Source of the DNA: Alkaliphilus flagellatus
Lineage (GTDB): Bacteria > Bacillota > Clostridia > Peptostreptococcales > Natronincolaceae
Direction of reading: 5' to 3'
Assembly: GCF_018919215.1 (NCBI RefSeq)
Contig: NZ_JAHLQK010000001.1
Coordinates: 218,430 to 282,429, forward strand
DNA length: 64,000 bases
Below, piece after piece: positions 27,681 to 36,053 of the stretch (positions within the stretch are counted from its first letter, which is position 1; every line of letters begins with the position of its first letter). The notes below the pieces were generated by a model that was given only the letters and a program-made list of their open reading frames with translations, had not been told where the DNA came from and did not search any database. The position numbers and the translations under genes are program-made.

Positions 27681-27805
27681 AATATCTAATAACCAGCATT
27701 TCTTTCTTTGTGAGATATAGGAAGTTATCGTAGTAAATCTGGAAGTATTATTAAAAACTATTCTGTCGATTAGATTCTATATAATAGAACAGTAAGGGGG
27801 TAAAG

Positions 27806-28012
27806 ATTATAATTAAAAACTCAACTTTTAGAAAAAAAGATTATATTATAAGCTTTATTATATTATCTTTATATTGCATAGTACAACTTATAAATCCAAA
27901 TTTAGAATCAATTATGAAGTTATTAGTAGTAGCTTTAATTTCTTCAATAGTAGTAGGCACTATAACAAATCTTCTTATAAAAAAAGAATTGAGTAGAATG
28001 AAACCCTCTTAG
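27806..28012 (+). CDS. Small two-helix membrane protein with a non-AUG start, or decayed gene
   Basis: A 68-codon open frame starts five bases after AAGGGGG but has no ATG, GTG or TTG in place. The candidates are ATT (27806), ATA (27809, best spacing) and ATT (27812). It encodes two hydrophobic helices (YIISFIILSLYCIV and LLVVALISSIVVGT) and ends in the terminator stem. Either a rare AUU/AUA start is used, or an ATG mutated to ATA and silenced it. It follows the third promoter module, linking it to the agr-type island. Confidence 0.45.
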   Translation: MIIKNSTFRKKDYIISFIILSLYCIVQLINPNLESIMKLLVVALISSIVVGTITNLLIKKELSRMKPS

Positions 28013-28036
28013 CGTGCTTAAGAGGGTTTCATTTCT
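27997..28036 (+). terminator. Strong terminator ending the agr-type island
   Basis: A 15-bp perfect stem, AATGAAACCCTCTTA (27997-28011) with TAAGAGGGTTTCATT (28019-28033). Confidence 0.88.
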
Positions 28037-28193
28037 AACCTTATATATAAAACCAAATCCCTCTAATTTTATAGCAGGAAAAGAGTTTTTCTTTTAAAAA
28101 ACTACCATTACCATAATAAAATATGATAAAATATTGAATAGTAACAAAAAACAATTGTTAATAAAGTAACGACCTAGAAAATGGGGGATATAT

Positions 28194-29156
28194 ATGAAAG
28201 ATTTATTCAGTAGAAGAATAAATTATATGAGAATTTCAATAACAGATCTATGTAATTTAAGATGTCAGTATTGTATGCCCGAAGAAGGAATATGTAAAAA
28301 AGATCACGATGATATATTAAGCCTAGAGGAAATTGTGGAAATAGTAAAGGCTGGGGCTAAATTAGGTATTGATAAAGTAAGGATTACTGGAGGAGAGCCT
28401 TTGGTAAGAAATGGAATAGTAGAGTTTATACAGATGATATCAAATATAGAGGGAATTAAAGATATAGCTATAACAACTAATGGTATTTTACTACCTAAAT
28501 ATGGTCAAGCTCTAAAAAATGCTGGTTTAAAAAGGGTTAACATTAGTATAGACTCATTAAAACCTGGTAAATATAAAGAAATAACAAGGGGCGGAGACTT
28601 ATCTAAGGTGCTAGATGGTATAAATGAGGCCATAAGGTTAGGACTAACTCCAGTTAAACTTAATGTTGTAGCTATAGGTGGATATAACGATGATGAAATA
28701 GGAGACTTTATTGAGCTTACTAAGGACAAGCCAATAGATGTACGTTTTATAGAATTAATGCCCATTGGTGAAGCTAGCGAATGGGGAAAAGATAGATTTA
28801 TCTCTAACGAAGATATTAAAAATAAATTTATAGATTTGGTGCCTACTGAAACTGAGCCGTCTAGCCCTGCAAAATATTATAAGCTTCCTGGAGGTAAAGG
28901 TAGAGTAGGATTTATTAATCCTATTAGCAATCATTTTTGTGGAGATTGTAATAGATTGCGTTTGACATCAGATGGCAAATTAAAGCCCTGTCTACACAGT
29001 AATAATGAAATTGATATTTTGGAAGTTGCTAGAAAGAACCCGGAAAGAATATATGATGTTTTAAAATCAGCTATTTTAAGTAAACCAGAGAAGCATGACC
29101 TTTACTCAGAAGATCATGAAGAAAGCAATAGAAGTATGTTTCAAATTGGGGGCTAG
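28194..29156 (+). CDS. moaA: GTP 3',8-cyclase MoaA (molybdenum cofactor synthesis)
   Basis: This radical-SAM enzyme carries out the first step of molybdopterin synthesis from GTP. The 320-residue protein has the CxxxCxxC motif in DLCNLRCQYC (about 20), the second Fe-S cluster cysteines in HFCGDCNRLRL and CLHSNNEID (about 253-272), and the conserved C-terminal Gly-Gly (FQIGG) that activates the enzyme. GGGGGA precedes the ATG. The MOSC gene follows directly. The Sec-formate dehydrogenase upstream needs this cofactor. Confidence 0.96.
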   Translation: MKDLFSRRINYMRISITDLCNLRCQYCMPEEGICKKDHDDILSLEEIVEIVKAGAKLGIDKVRITGGEPLVRNGIVEFIQMISNIEGIKDIAITTNGILLPKYGQALKNAGLKRVNISIDSLKPGKYKEITRGGDLSKVLDGINEAIRLGLTPVKLNVVAIGGYNDDEIGDFIELTKDKPIDVRFIELMPIGEASEWGKDRFISNEDIKNKFIDLVPTETEPSSPAKYYKLPGGKGRVGFINPISNHFCGDCNRLRLTSDGKLKPCLHSNNEIDILEVARKNPERIYDVLKSAILSKPEKHDLYSEDHEESNRSMFQIGG

Positions 29157-29160
29157 CAAG

Positions 29161-29568
29161 GTGGCTATTATAGAAAAAATATTTTTTAAAGAAGATGGTA
29201 TATGGAGTGAATACGCTAATCTAACTTTAATAGTTTCAAAATTTAAAGGAAGTAAAAGAGGTATTAGTTTTATATCTTTTGAGGGGTATAAAAGACTTAC
29301 TGATGATGAGATTAAAGGATTTTGTCATAATAGATTTAATGCAAATTTTGTTGTTAATAACATAGATATGAAGGGTTTAGCTTTAGGTCAGCTTTTACAA
29401 ATAGGAGATTCTGTTGTAAAAATTACTAAGCTAGAAAAAGATTGTCTTCCTGATTGTCCAATTATAAAAGATTCTGGCGTTTCATGTGCTGTTAATAAAC
29501 AAGCCTTTTTTGCAGAAATATTAAAAAAAGGATTAGTAAATAAAAAGGATAAAATTATTTTAATGTAA
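29161..29568 (+). CDS. MOSC-domain protein
   Basis: A 135-residue protein of the small MOSC type found beside molybdenum-cofactor genes in clostridia. Its C-terminal half (about 60-130) carries the cysteine-rich segment CLPDCPIIKDSGVSC, typical of this family. An ATG in frame lies at 29095 inside moaA, but a GTG at 29161 with GGGGG eight bases upstream is the better start, placing it 4 bp after the moaA stop. The likely role is in sulfur handling or maturation of the molybdenum cofactor; the exact function is not known. Confidence 0.82.
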   Translation: MAIIEKIFFKEDGIWSEYANLTLIVSKFKGSKRGISFISFEGYKRLTDDEIKGFCHNRFNANFVVNNIDMKGLALGQLLQIGDSVVKITKLEKDCLPDCPIIKDSGVSCAVNKQAFFAEILKKGLVNKKDKIILM

Positions 29569-29602
29569 GCTAGGAATATTAAATTTCCTAGCTTTCGTTT
29601 CT
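29567..29602 (+). terminator. Terminator after the MOSC gene
   Basis: AAGCTAGGAA (29567-29576) pairs with TTCCTAGCTT (29585-29594), followed by TCGTTTCTT. It overlaps the stop codon. Confidence 0.75.
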
Positions 29603-29666
29603 TCTATAATCCCATAGAATAATGGCCCTTATATTAGAATAAACTGTAATAGGAGGGATTACTATT

Positions 29667-31019
29667 ATGAGAAACAGAGGATACAAAGTTTTTAAACTTT
29701 TTTTATGTTTACTTTTAATATTTTTTATTGTAATAGGACCATATTATTTAGTAACCTATCGTCCACACGATGTGGATTATAATAAAGAAAATGATGAGCC
29801 ACAATGGACAGGAGTAATAAGTTTTTGGGATTATCCAAGATTAGATCAAAAAACTGGAACTAATTTTGGATGGATATACGAGAAAATTAGAGCCTTCGAA
29901 AGAGCTAATCCTGGAGTATATATAAATTTTAAGCCCTTAAATTGGGAAAAGGGACCTATACAAGTAGATACTGCTGTAAAAATGGGTAACCTACCTGATA
30001 TAGTTCCTATTGGTAGCGACTATAGCATTATTAGCAGGGATGTATTAGAGCCACTAGATCAGTATCTAACCGTAGATGAAATTAAGGATTTTAGAGAAAA
30101 TGCTCTTAAATCTGTTAAATATGATAGTAAAATATATGGTGTACCTTGGATGATGACTACTTATACAATGGTATTAAATTTAGACTTGTTTAGTGAAAGA
30201 GGAGTTATGCCTCCTGAAAATGGCGACTGGACCTATGAGGAATTTGTTGATAAAATGCAGGCACTAACCTTTGATAGCAAGGGAAATAATAAGATAGATC
30301 ATTATGGATTTAATAGCTTTATTCAGCCAGGCTATTATAACGTATGGGGAATACTACTTAGTGACGGGGCAAAGGTTTTCAATCAAAAAATGCAATATAG
30401 TTTTAATGATGATAAGGCATTAAGTGGAGTCCAAAAATTAATAGACTTAAAAACACAATATTCTATTGTACATCCTGACTTTGGGGTTAATAATTCTAAT
30501 AAATCATGGACTAACTTTTATAAGGATAAAAACATTGCAGCTTATCCAGTAGGTACCTGGTCTTTAAATGTACTGGATGGATTGCAAAAAGAAGGAACAG
30601 GGTTTAACTATGCTATAGCTAAATTTCCAAGTGGCAAGCTTGGGAAATCTGTTACATTGAGTAATATGATAGGGTCGTATGGTATGTCTAAACAAGAAGA
30701 TAGACAAAAAGCAGAAATAATAGTAAAGTTTTTAAAGTTTTTAGTAAAGGACGAGTATCAGCAAGATCTTACTAGGTTGGGTGTATTTCCAGCTAGAAAA
30801 TCTATTGGAAATATATATGCAGATGATCCTAATATGACTATGATATATGAAGATTTAGAAAATGCTAATATAATATTTGATCATCCATATTGGAAGGAAA
30901 TAGATGAAATATTGCAAAGGGAGATACAACAAGGAGTAATCGGAAATAAAAGTGCAGAAGAGGTTTTGAGGGATGCAGAGGAAAAAGTTACTATATTATT
31001 GAATAGTCTTGGAAATTGA
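29667..31019 (+). CDS. Extracellular solute-binding protein (family 1), orphan
   Basis: A 450-residue ABC-type sugar-binding protein. The N-terminus has a strong membrane helix (about 9-31) without a lipobox cysteine, so it is probably held by an uncleaved anchor. The rest is family 1: SFWDYPRLD near residue 52, AFERANPGVYINF near 75, DIVPIGSDYS, then YGVPWMMTTYTMVLN near 156. No permease or ATPase gene is nearby, so its transporter must lie elsewhere. It has its own GGAGGG ribosome site. Confidence 0.85.
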   Translation: MRNRGYKVFKLFLCLLLIFFIVIGPYYLVTYRPHDVDYNKENDEPQWTGVISFWDYPRLDQKTGTNFGWIYEKIRAFERANPGVYINFKPLNWEKGPIQVDTAVKMGNLPDIVPIGSDYSIISRDVLEPLDQYLTVDEIKDFRENALKSVKYDSKIYGVPWMMTTYTMVLNLDLFSERGVMPPENGDWTYEEFVDKMQALTFDSKGNNKIDHYGFNSFIQPGYYNVWGILLSDGAKVFNQKMQYSFNDDKALSGVQKLIDLKTQYSIVHPDFGVNNSNKSWTNFYKDKNIAAYPVGTWSLNVLDGLQKEGTGFNYAIAKFPSGKLGKSVTLSNMIGSYGMSKQEDRQKAEIIVKFLKFLVKDEYQQDLTRLGVFPARKSIGNIYADDPNMTMIYEDLENANIIFDHPYWKEIDEILQREIQQGVIGNKSAEEVLRDAEEKVTILLNSLGN

Positions 31020-31108
31020 CCTATAAGTGTAAAAAGTATATACTTAAAAAGAAGTATTTGGAAATAATAATAACTATAATTGATATATGAACAATAGGAG
31101 TGAACTTA

Positions 31109-32023
31109 ATGAATAAAATAGAAATATATGAAAAGCTAAGACAATTAATTTCAAAAGAAGCAGTTTTACTTGACGAGCCTATGAACAAACATACTTCCTT
31201 TAAAATAGGAGGACCAGCAGATATTATGGTTATACCAGAGTCTGTAGAACAAGTTCAATGGGCCATTAAAGTTTGTAAGGATAATAATATACCATATTTT
31301 ATTATGGGAAATGGAAGTAACCTTATTGTAAGAGATAAAGGTATGCGATGTGTAGTTATTAAAATTGCAGATAGGTTTAAAGATGTAATTATTGAAGGAA
31401 CAAAAGTAGTTGCACAGGCAGGAATTTTACTGTCAACACTATCTAAAAAAATAATGGCAAAAAGTTTAAAGGGCTTTGAGTTTGCAAGCGGTATTCCAGG
31501 AACCTTAGGTGGAGCTATAACTATGAATGCTGGTGCCTATGGTGGAGAGATGAAGGATGTTATAAAGGGTGCTAAGGTATTAGACCAAAATGGTGAAATA
31601 AAATATTTTTCTTTAGAAGAATTGGAATTAGGATACCGTACCAGTGTGATTCAAACTAAAGGGTATATAGTACTAGAAGTTGAAATAGAGCTTGAAAAAG
31701 GTAACTACGAAGAAATAGTAGCAATAACAAAGGATTTAACAGAAAGAAGAACTACAAAACAGCCTCTACATTTGCCTAGTGCTGGAAGTGTTTTTAAAAG
31801 ACCTACAGGATATTTTGCAGGCAAATTAATAGAAGATAGCGGACTAAAGGGAGAAAGAGTAGGGGGTGCACAAGTGTCTGAATTGCATAGTGGTTTTATT
31901 GTGAATGTTGATAATGCTACGGCAGCAGATGTACTTGGATTAATTGCTCTAGTACAGAATAAGGTAAGGGAAAACTTTGGAGTAGATTTACAAACAGAAG
32001 TTAGAATAATTGGAGAAGAGTAA
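31109..32023 (+). CDS. murB: UDP-N-acetylenolpyruvoylglucosamine reductase
   Basis: MurB reduces UDP-GlcNAc-enolpyruvate to UDP-MurNAc with NADPH and FAD, a committed step of peptidoglycan synthesis. The 304-residue protein shows the FAD-binding region ([13 protein letters not shown] near 24; [12 protein letters not shown]), [19 protein letters not shown] near 130, and the catalytic serine/glutamate segments SAGSVFKRP and LQTEVRIIG. The ATG at 31109 is preferred over an in-frame GTG at 31100, which lies inside the ribosome site. It is followed closely by rapZ-yvcK, a common clostridial order. Confidence 0.96.
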   Translation: MNKIEIYEKLRQLISKEAVLLDEPMNKHTSFKIGGPADIMVIPESVEQVQWAIKVCKDNNIPYFIMGNGSNLIVRDKGMRCVVIKIADRFKDVIIEGTKVVAQAGILLSTLSKKIMAKSLKGFEFASGIPGTLGGAITMNAGAYGGEMKDVIKGAKVLDQNGEIKYFSLEELELGYRTSVIQTKGYIVLEVEIELEKGNYEEIVAITKDLTERRTTKQPLHLPSAGSVFKRPTGYFAGKLIEDSGLKGERVGGAQVSELHSGFIVNVDNATAADVLGLIALVQNKVRENFGVDLQTEVRIIGEE

Positions 32024-32052
32024 AGGTTTTGCACATAAGAGGAGATGATAAA

Positions 32053-32925
32053 ATGAGATTTGTAATAATCACAGGCTTATCTGGAGCTGGAAAAAGTCAG
32101 GCAGTTAAATATTTGGAAGACTTCGGCTTTTATTGTATAGATAATTTACCTCCTACTTTAATTCCTAAATTCGCAGAGTTATGCCATCAGTCTCAAGGTG
32201 CTCTTGATAAGGTGGCATTAGTTATAGATATTCGAGGTGGTATGTTTTTTGATGACCTTTTTACTAGTTTAGAAAGTTTGGAAGCATTAGGCTATAAATA
32301 CGAGATTTTATTTTTAGATGCTAGCGATAATGCTTTAATTAAGAGGTTTAAGGAGACAAGAAGAAATCACCCCTTATCAGGAGACGGATCTATTTCGAAA
32401 GGCATTTCTCTAGAAAGAGAAAAACTTAAGGAACTTAAGGCAAGGGCAAATAATATTATAGATACTACAAATCTTAGACCAGCTCAGCTTAAAGATGAAT
32501 TAACGAATATTTATGTTGAAGGCAATGAGTCGAACAATTTAATTATCTCCATTGTATCATTTGGGTTTAAACATGGGGTACCATTAGATGCAGACTTGGT
32601 TTTCGATGTTAGGTTTTTGCCAAACCCATTTTATATTGAAGAGCTTAGAAATTTTACAGGTAATGATACAAAAGTTAGAGAATATGTTATGAATTCTCCT
32701 GTTAGTGTGGAGTTTTCCAATAAATTAAATGATATGATTAGCTTTTTAATTCCACAATATATAAAAGAAGGTAAAAATCAATTAGTTATTGCTATTGGAT
32801 GTACAGGAGGAATGCATAGATCAGTTACTATTGCCCATGTACTTTATAATTATCTAAAAGAAAAAGGATATAGAGTGCTTATGAATCACCGAGATTCAAG
32901 TTTATCTGTAGGAAGGAAAGGATAG
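32053..32925 (+). CDS. rapZ: RNase adapter / nucleotide-binding protein RapZ (YvcJ)
   Basis: A 290-residue P-loop protein of the RapZ/YvcJ family: Walker [11 protein letters not shown] (about 8), the conserved [11 protein letters not shown] (about 184) and the C-terminal GCTGGMHRS phosphate-binding loop (about 248). In E. coli it adapts RNase E to sRNAs; in Bacillus it hydrolyses GTP and affects competence. The ATG at 32053 with AGAGGAGATG upstream is chosen over a TTG at 32029. It sits 4 bp before yvcK and 29 bp after murB. Confidence 0.94.
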   Translation: MRFVIITGLSGAGKSQAVKYLEDFGFYCIDNLPPTLIPKFAELCHQSQGALDKVALVIDIRGGMFFDDLFTSLESLEALGYKYEILFLDASDNALIKRFKETRRNHPLSGDGSISKGISLEREKLKELKARANNIIDTTNLRPAQLKDELTNIYVEGNESNNLIISIVSFGFKHGVPLDADLVFDVRFLPNPFYIEELRNFTGNDTKVREYVMNSPVSVEFSNKLNDMISFLIPQYIKEGKNQLVIAIGCTGGMHRSVTIAHVLYNYLKEKGYRVLMNHRDSSLSVGRKG

Positions 32926-32929
32926 AGCA

Positions 32930-34264
32930 ATGAAACTGATTCATTGGCTAAAACCAGGCTTAAAAATTAAAAGATGGGTATTATGTGGACTGATAGGAGT
33001 ATTTCTAATAGCTATATCTATATCCTATTATTTATTTGAACTTAATTTGCTATTTAATAATTGGCTTAGAATATTATTGGGTATAGTAGGACTGATTATA
33101 TTGTTTTTTTCCTTAAGACAAGGAGTTATTTCAATTTTAGACCTAGTATATCATCCACCTACATTAACAGGGAAAAACGATGGTAGTAAGCTAGATAAAA
33201 AAATATATGATAAAAAGATTTTGGCTCGCGGACCTAAAATTGTTGTGATTGGTGGAGGGACAGGACTTTCAGTTTTACTTAGAGGATTGAAACTTTTTAC
33301 GTCTAATATTACAGCTATTGTTACTGTTGCTGATGATGGTGGTGGTTCTGGAAAGCTAAGGGAGGATTTAGGTATGCTTCCTCCAGGTGATATTAGAAAC
33401 TGTATACTGGCTTTGGCAGACATGGAACCTACTATGGAACAACTTTTGCAATATAGATTTGAAGAAGGAAATTTAAAAGGTCAAAGTTTTGGAAATCTAC
33501 TCATTGCATCTATGAATGGTATAAGTGGTAATTTCGAAGAAGCTATTAAGAAAATAAGCGATGTTTTAGCAGTAACGGGGAAGGTTTTACCTGTTACCCT
33601 TAGAAATATTACATTGTATGCTAAGCTTAAAAATGGAACGGTTGTTAAGGGAGAGTCCAATATACCCGTAAAAAGTCTAGAGGAAAATAGCCCTATAGAA
33701 AAAGTTTTTATTAAACCGAAGGAAGCAGAAACTATTAAAGAAGCGATAGATGCTATTGAAGATGCTGATATAGTTCTATTGGGTCCAGGAAGTCTATATA
33801 CCAGTGTTATACCTAATTTACTTGTAAAGAATATTAAAGAAAGCTTAAACAAGACTAAGGCACTTAAAGTGTATATTACTAATGTAATGACTCAGCCAGG
33901 AGAAACTACTGGCTACACCGTATATTCATATGTAAATGCATTGCTAAATCATTGGCCAGATGGCTCTATTGATTATGTAATAGCTAATACAGGTATGATT
34001 AATAACATCATTAGTCAAAAATATGAAACAGAAGGTGCAGAAGTTACTAAACTAACACAAGAAGATAGAGATAAACTAAATGATATGGGTATTAAATTAA
34101 TTACAGAAGATTTAATAGACATAAAAAAGGATTATGTAAGACATGATGCAATAAAATTATCCAAGATTATTATTAATTTGGTACTACAGTGGAAAGTTGC
34201 AAATGATAGAAATCGTATAATAGATTATTTTTATATACGGGAACTTATAAAGAAAATTTACTAA
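32930..34264 (+). CDS. yvcK: YvcK/CofD-like gluconeogenesis and cell-wall factor
   Basis: A 444-residue protein with two N-terminal membrane helices (about 17-36 and 43-62) not present in Bacillus YvcK, then the CofD-like domain starting KIVVIGGGTGLSVLLRGL (about 103) with DDGGGSGKLRED. In Bacillus, YvcK binds UDP-GlcNAc and is needed for growth on gluconeogenic carbon. The membrane-anchored form is common in clostridia. It lies between rapZ and, after a NUDIX gene, whiA. Confidence 0.92.
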   Translation: MKLIHWLKPGLKIKRWVLCGLIGVFLIAISISYYLFELNLLFNNWLRILLGIVGLIILFFSLRQGVISILDLVYHPPTLTGKNDGSKLDKKIYDKKILARGPKIVVIGGGTGLSVLLRGLKLFTSNITAIVTVADDGGGSGKLREDLGMLPPGDIRNCILALADMEPTMEQLLQYRFEEGNLKGQSFGNLLIASMNGISGNFEEAIKKISDVLAVTGKVLPVTLRNITLYAKLKNGTVVKGESNIPVKSLEENSPIEKVFIKPKEAETIKEAIDAIEDADIVLLGPGSLYTSVIPNLLVKNIKESLNKTKALKVYITNVMTQPGETTGYTVYSYVNALLNHWPDGSIDYVIANTGMINNIISQKYETEGAEVTKLTQEDRDKLNDMGIKLITEDLIDIKKDYVRHDAIKLSKIIINLVLQWKVANDRNRIIDYFYIRELIKKIY

Positions 34265-34290
34265 ACTCCTTTTATTATGAGGAGTTTTTC
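34263..34290 (+). terminator. Terminator after yvcK
   Basis: AAACTCCT (34263-34270) pairs with AGGAGTTT (34280-34287), followed by TTC. It starts at the end of yvcK. Confidence 0.75.
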
Positions 34291-34429
34291 TGATTTTTAT
34301 GAATGTATTTCGACTAAATATTGAAAACTATAAGTTAATATGGTAACTTATTAATATAATAAAAACAGAATTGAGTATAAGGTATATAATAATACAAAAG
34401 AGCAGTTTGAATATAAAGGAGTGGAGGGT

Positions 34430-34852
34430 GTGCGTGAGGAAATAAGTGCTGGTGGTGTTGTTGTTTTTGGGAATACCATATTACTTTTGAAGAAATATAA
34501 CGGCGACTGGGTACTTCCAAAGGGCAAGGTAGAACTAGACGAAACCTTTGAACAAACTGCTACCAGGGAAGTTTATGAAGAAGCTTCTGTTAAAGTAGAA
34601 GTAATTCGATATCTTGGTAAAATACATTATACCTATAAAAATAATTGGGAAGATAATAATGTTATTAACAAAACTGTTCATTGGTTTTTAATGCAATCTA
34701 GATCTATGGATTGTATACCTTTAAGAGAAGAAGGGTTTATTGATGCAAAATTTATTCATATGAATAGATCTGTTGATTTAGCGAAATATGATGATGAAAA
34801 AGAAATTATTATAAAGGCTATAGAAGAATATAATAAGACCTCACAGAATTAG
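34430..34852 (+). CDS. NUDIX hydrolase
   Basis: A 140-residue protein with a NUDIX fold: EISAGGVVVFGN at the start, and a Nudix box that reads GKVELDETFEQTATREVYEEAS (begun at about residue 33), matching GX5EX7REUXEEXGU with Ser in the last glycine position. The substrate is unknown; the family cleaves nucleoside diphosphates linked to other groups. The GTG at 34430 is chosen because AGGAG lies eight bases before it; the earlier GTG at 34421 overlaps that site. It is inserted between yvcK and whiA. Confidence 0.88.
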   Translation: MREEISAGGVVVFGNTILLLKKYNGDWVLPKGKVELDETFEQTATREVYEEASVKVEVIRYLGKIHYTYKNNWEDNNVINKTVHWFLMQSRSMDCIPLREEGFIDAKFIHMNRSVDLAKYDDEKEIIIKAIEEYNKTSQN

Positions 34853-34861
34853 TGAGGTCTT
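34835..34861 (+). terminator. Hairpin at the end of the NUDIX gene
   Basis: AAGACCTCAC (34835-34844) pairs with GTGAGGTCTT (34852-34861), but no T-run follows, so it is a weak terminator or a stability element. Confidence 0.45.
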
Positions 34862-34895
34862 ACATTAAAATAGATTATTAAAAGGTTGTGGTGTT

Positions 34896-35852
34896 ATGTC
34901 ATTTTCAGCCAAGACTAAGGGCGAGCTTGCTAGAATTTATTCTGATGAACCTTGCTGTCAATTAGCCGAATTAGCAGCTTTAATTAGGATGTGTGGTACT
35001 CTACAGTTAGTAGGAGGAGCACAAAAATTAAATATTAAATTAACTACAGAGAATCCAGCAATTGCAAGAAAGTTATTTAAATTATTTAAAGATATATATA
35101 AAATACATATTGAAGTAATGGTAAGAAGAAATCCTAGATTAAGAAAGAACAATCATTATCTGATGGTTGTTACGCATAATATGGGTAGTAAGATGATTTT
35201 AGAAGATATTGAGATTTTAAAAAAGGATACTAGTTCCTTTGATATCTCCTATGGAGCTCCTGTTGGTTTGCTAGAAAAAAGATGCTGTAAGAGAGCATAT
35301 TTACGTGGAGCATTTTTAGGTGGAGGCTCTGTTAGCGATCCAGAAAAAACCTATCATTTAGAGTTCGTAACTCATAGCTCAGATCATAGCGAGTCTTTAA
35401 AAGATCTAATAAATAGCTTTCAGTTAAATGCAAAGATAGTAGAACGTAAGGGAAATTATGTAGTTTATTTAAAAGAAGGAGATCAAGTAGTAGACCTATT
35501 GAATATTATAGAAGCCCATAGTGCCCTACTAGATTTAGAAAATGTAAGAATTTATAAACAGATGAGAAATGATGTAAATCGTATTGTTAATTGTGAGACA
35601 GCTAACTTAAGTAAAATAGTAGATGCGGCTATTAGACAAATTGAAAATATACAATACATTAAGGATACAGTAGGATTGGGATATTTACCTGTAAACTTAC
35701 GAGATATTGCAGAGCTTAGGTTAGAATATCAAGAGGCTAGCTTAAAGGAATTAGGTGAGATGTTAAATCCAACTATCGGAAAATCAGGAGTAAACCATCG
35801 TCTTAGAAAAATAGATGAAATAGCCACCAAACTACAAGAAGGTAAGAAGTAA
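34896..35852 (+). CDS. whiA: WhiA sporulation/cell-division regulator
   Basis: A 318-residue WhiA protein: an N-terminal LAGLIDADG-like region (SFSAKTKGELARI, then RAYLRGAFLGGGSVSDPEK at about 131) and a C-terminal helix-turn-helix (LRDIAELRLEYQEASLKELGE at about 267, HRLRKIDEIA). It is a DNA-binding protein needed for sporulation in Streptomyces and chromosome segregation or division in Bacillus. The usual next gene, an HPr-type (ptsH/crh) gene, is absent; a terminator follows instead. Confidence 0.95.
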   Translation: MSFSAKTKGELARIYSDEPCCQLAELAALIRMCGTLQLVGGAQKLNIKLTTENPAIARKLFKLFKDIYKIHIEVMVRRNPRLRKNNHYLMVVTHNMGSKMILEDIEILKKDTSSFDISYGAPVGLLEKRCCKRAYLRGAFLGGGSVSDPEKTYHLEFVTHSSDHSESLKDLINSFQLNAKIVERKGNYVVYLKEGDQVVDLLNIIEAHSALLDLENVRIYKQMRNDVNRIVNCETANLSKIVDAAIRQIENIQYIKDTVGLGYLPVNLRDIAELRLEYQEASLKELGEMLNPTIGKSGVNHRLRKIDEIATKLQEGKK

Positions 35853-35911
35853 AAAAATTAAAAATATTTAACAATTGATAAAAGTTATGTATTAATTGTC
35901 CTGAAATATAG

Positions 35912-35941
35912 AAGAAAGCTTGTTTGTAGCTTTCTTTTTTT
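35912..35941 (+). terminator. Terminator after whiA
   Basis: AAGAAAGCT (35912-35920) pairs with AGCTTTCTT (35928-35936), followed by T7. Confidence 0.88.
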
Positions 35942-36053
35942 GTTGCAGAAGGTATAATTTCATATCTATTAGAGCAGATGAATTTTGAGAAATTTTTGAC
36001 CTTACCAAGCTTAGTTGTTATAATATTCTTAATAGTATGGGAGGAGTGATTTT

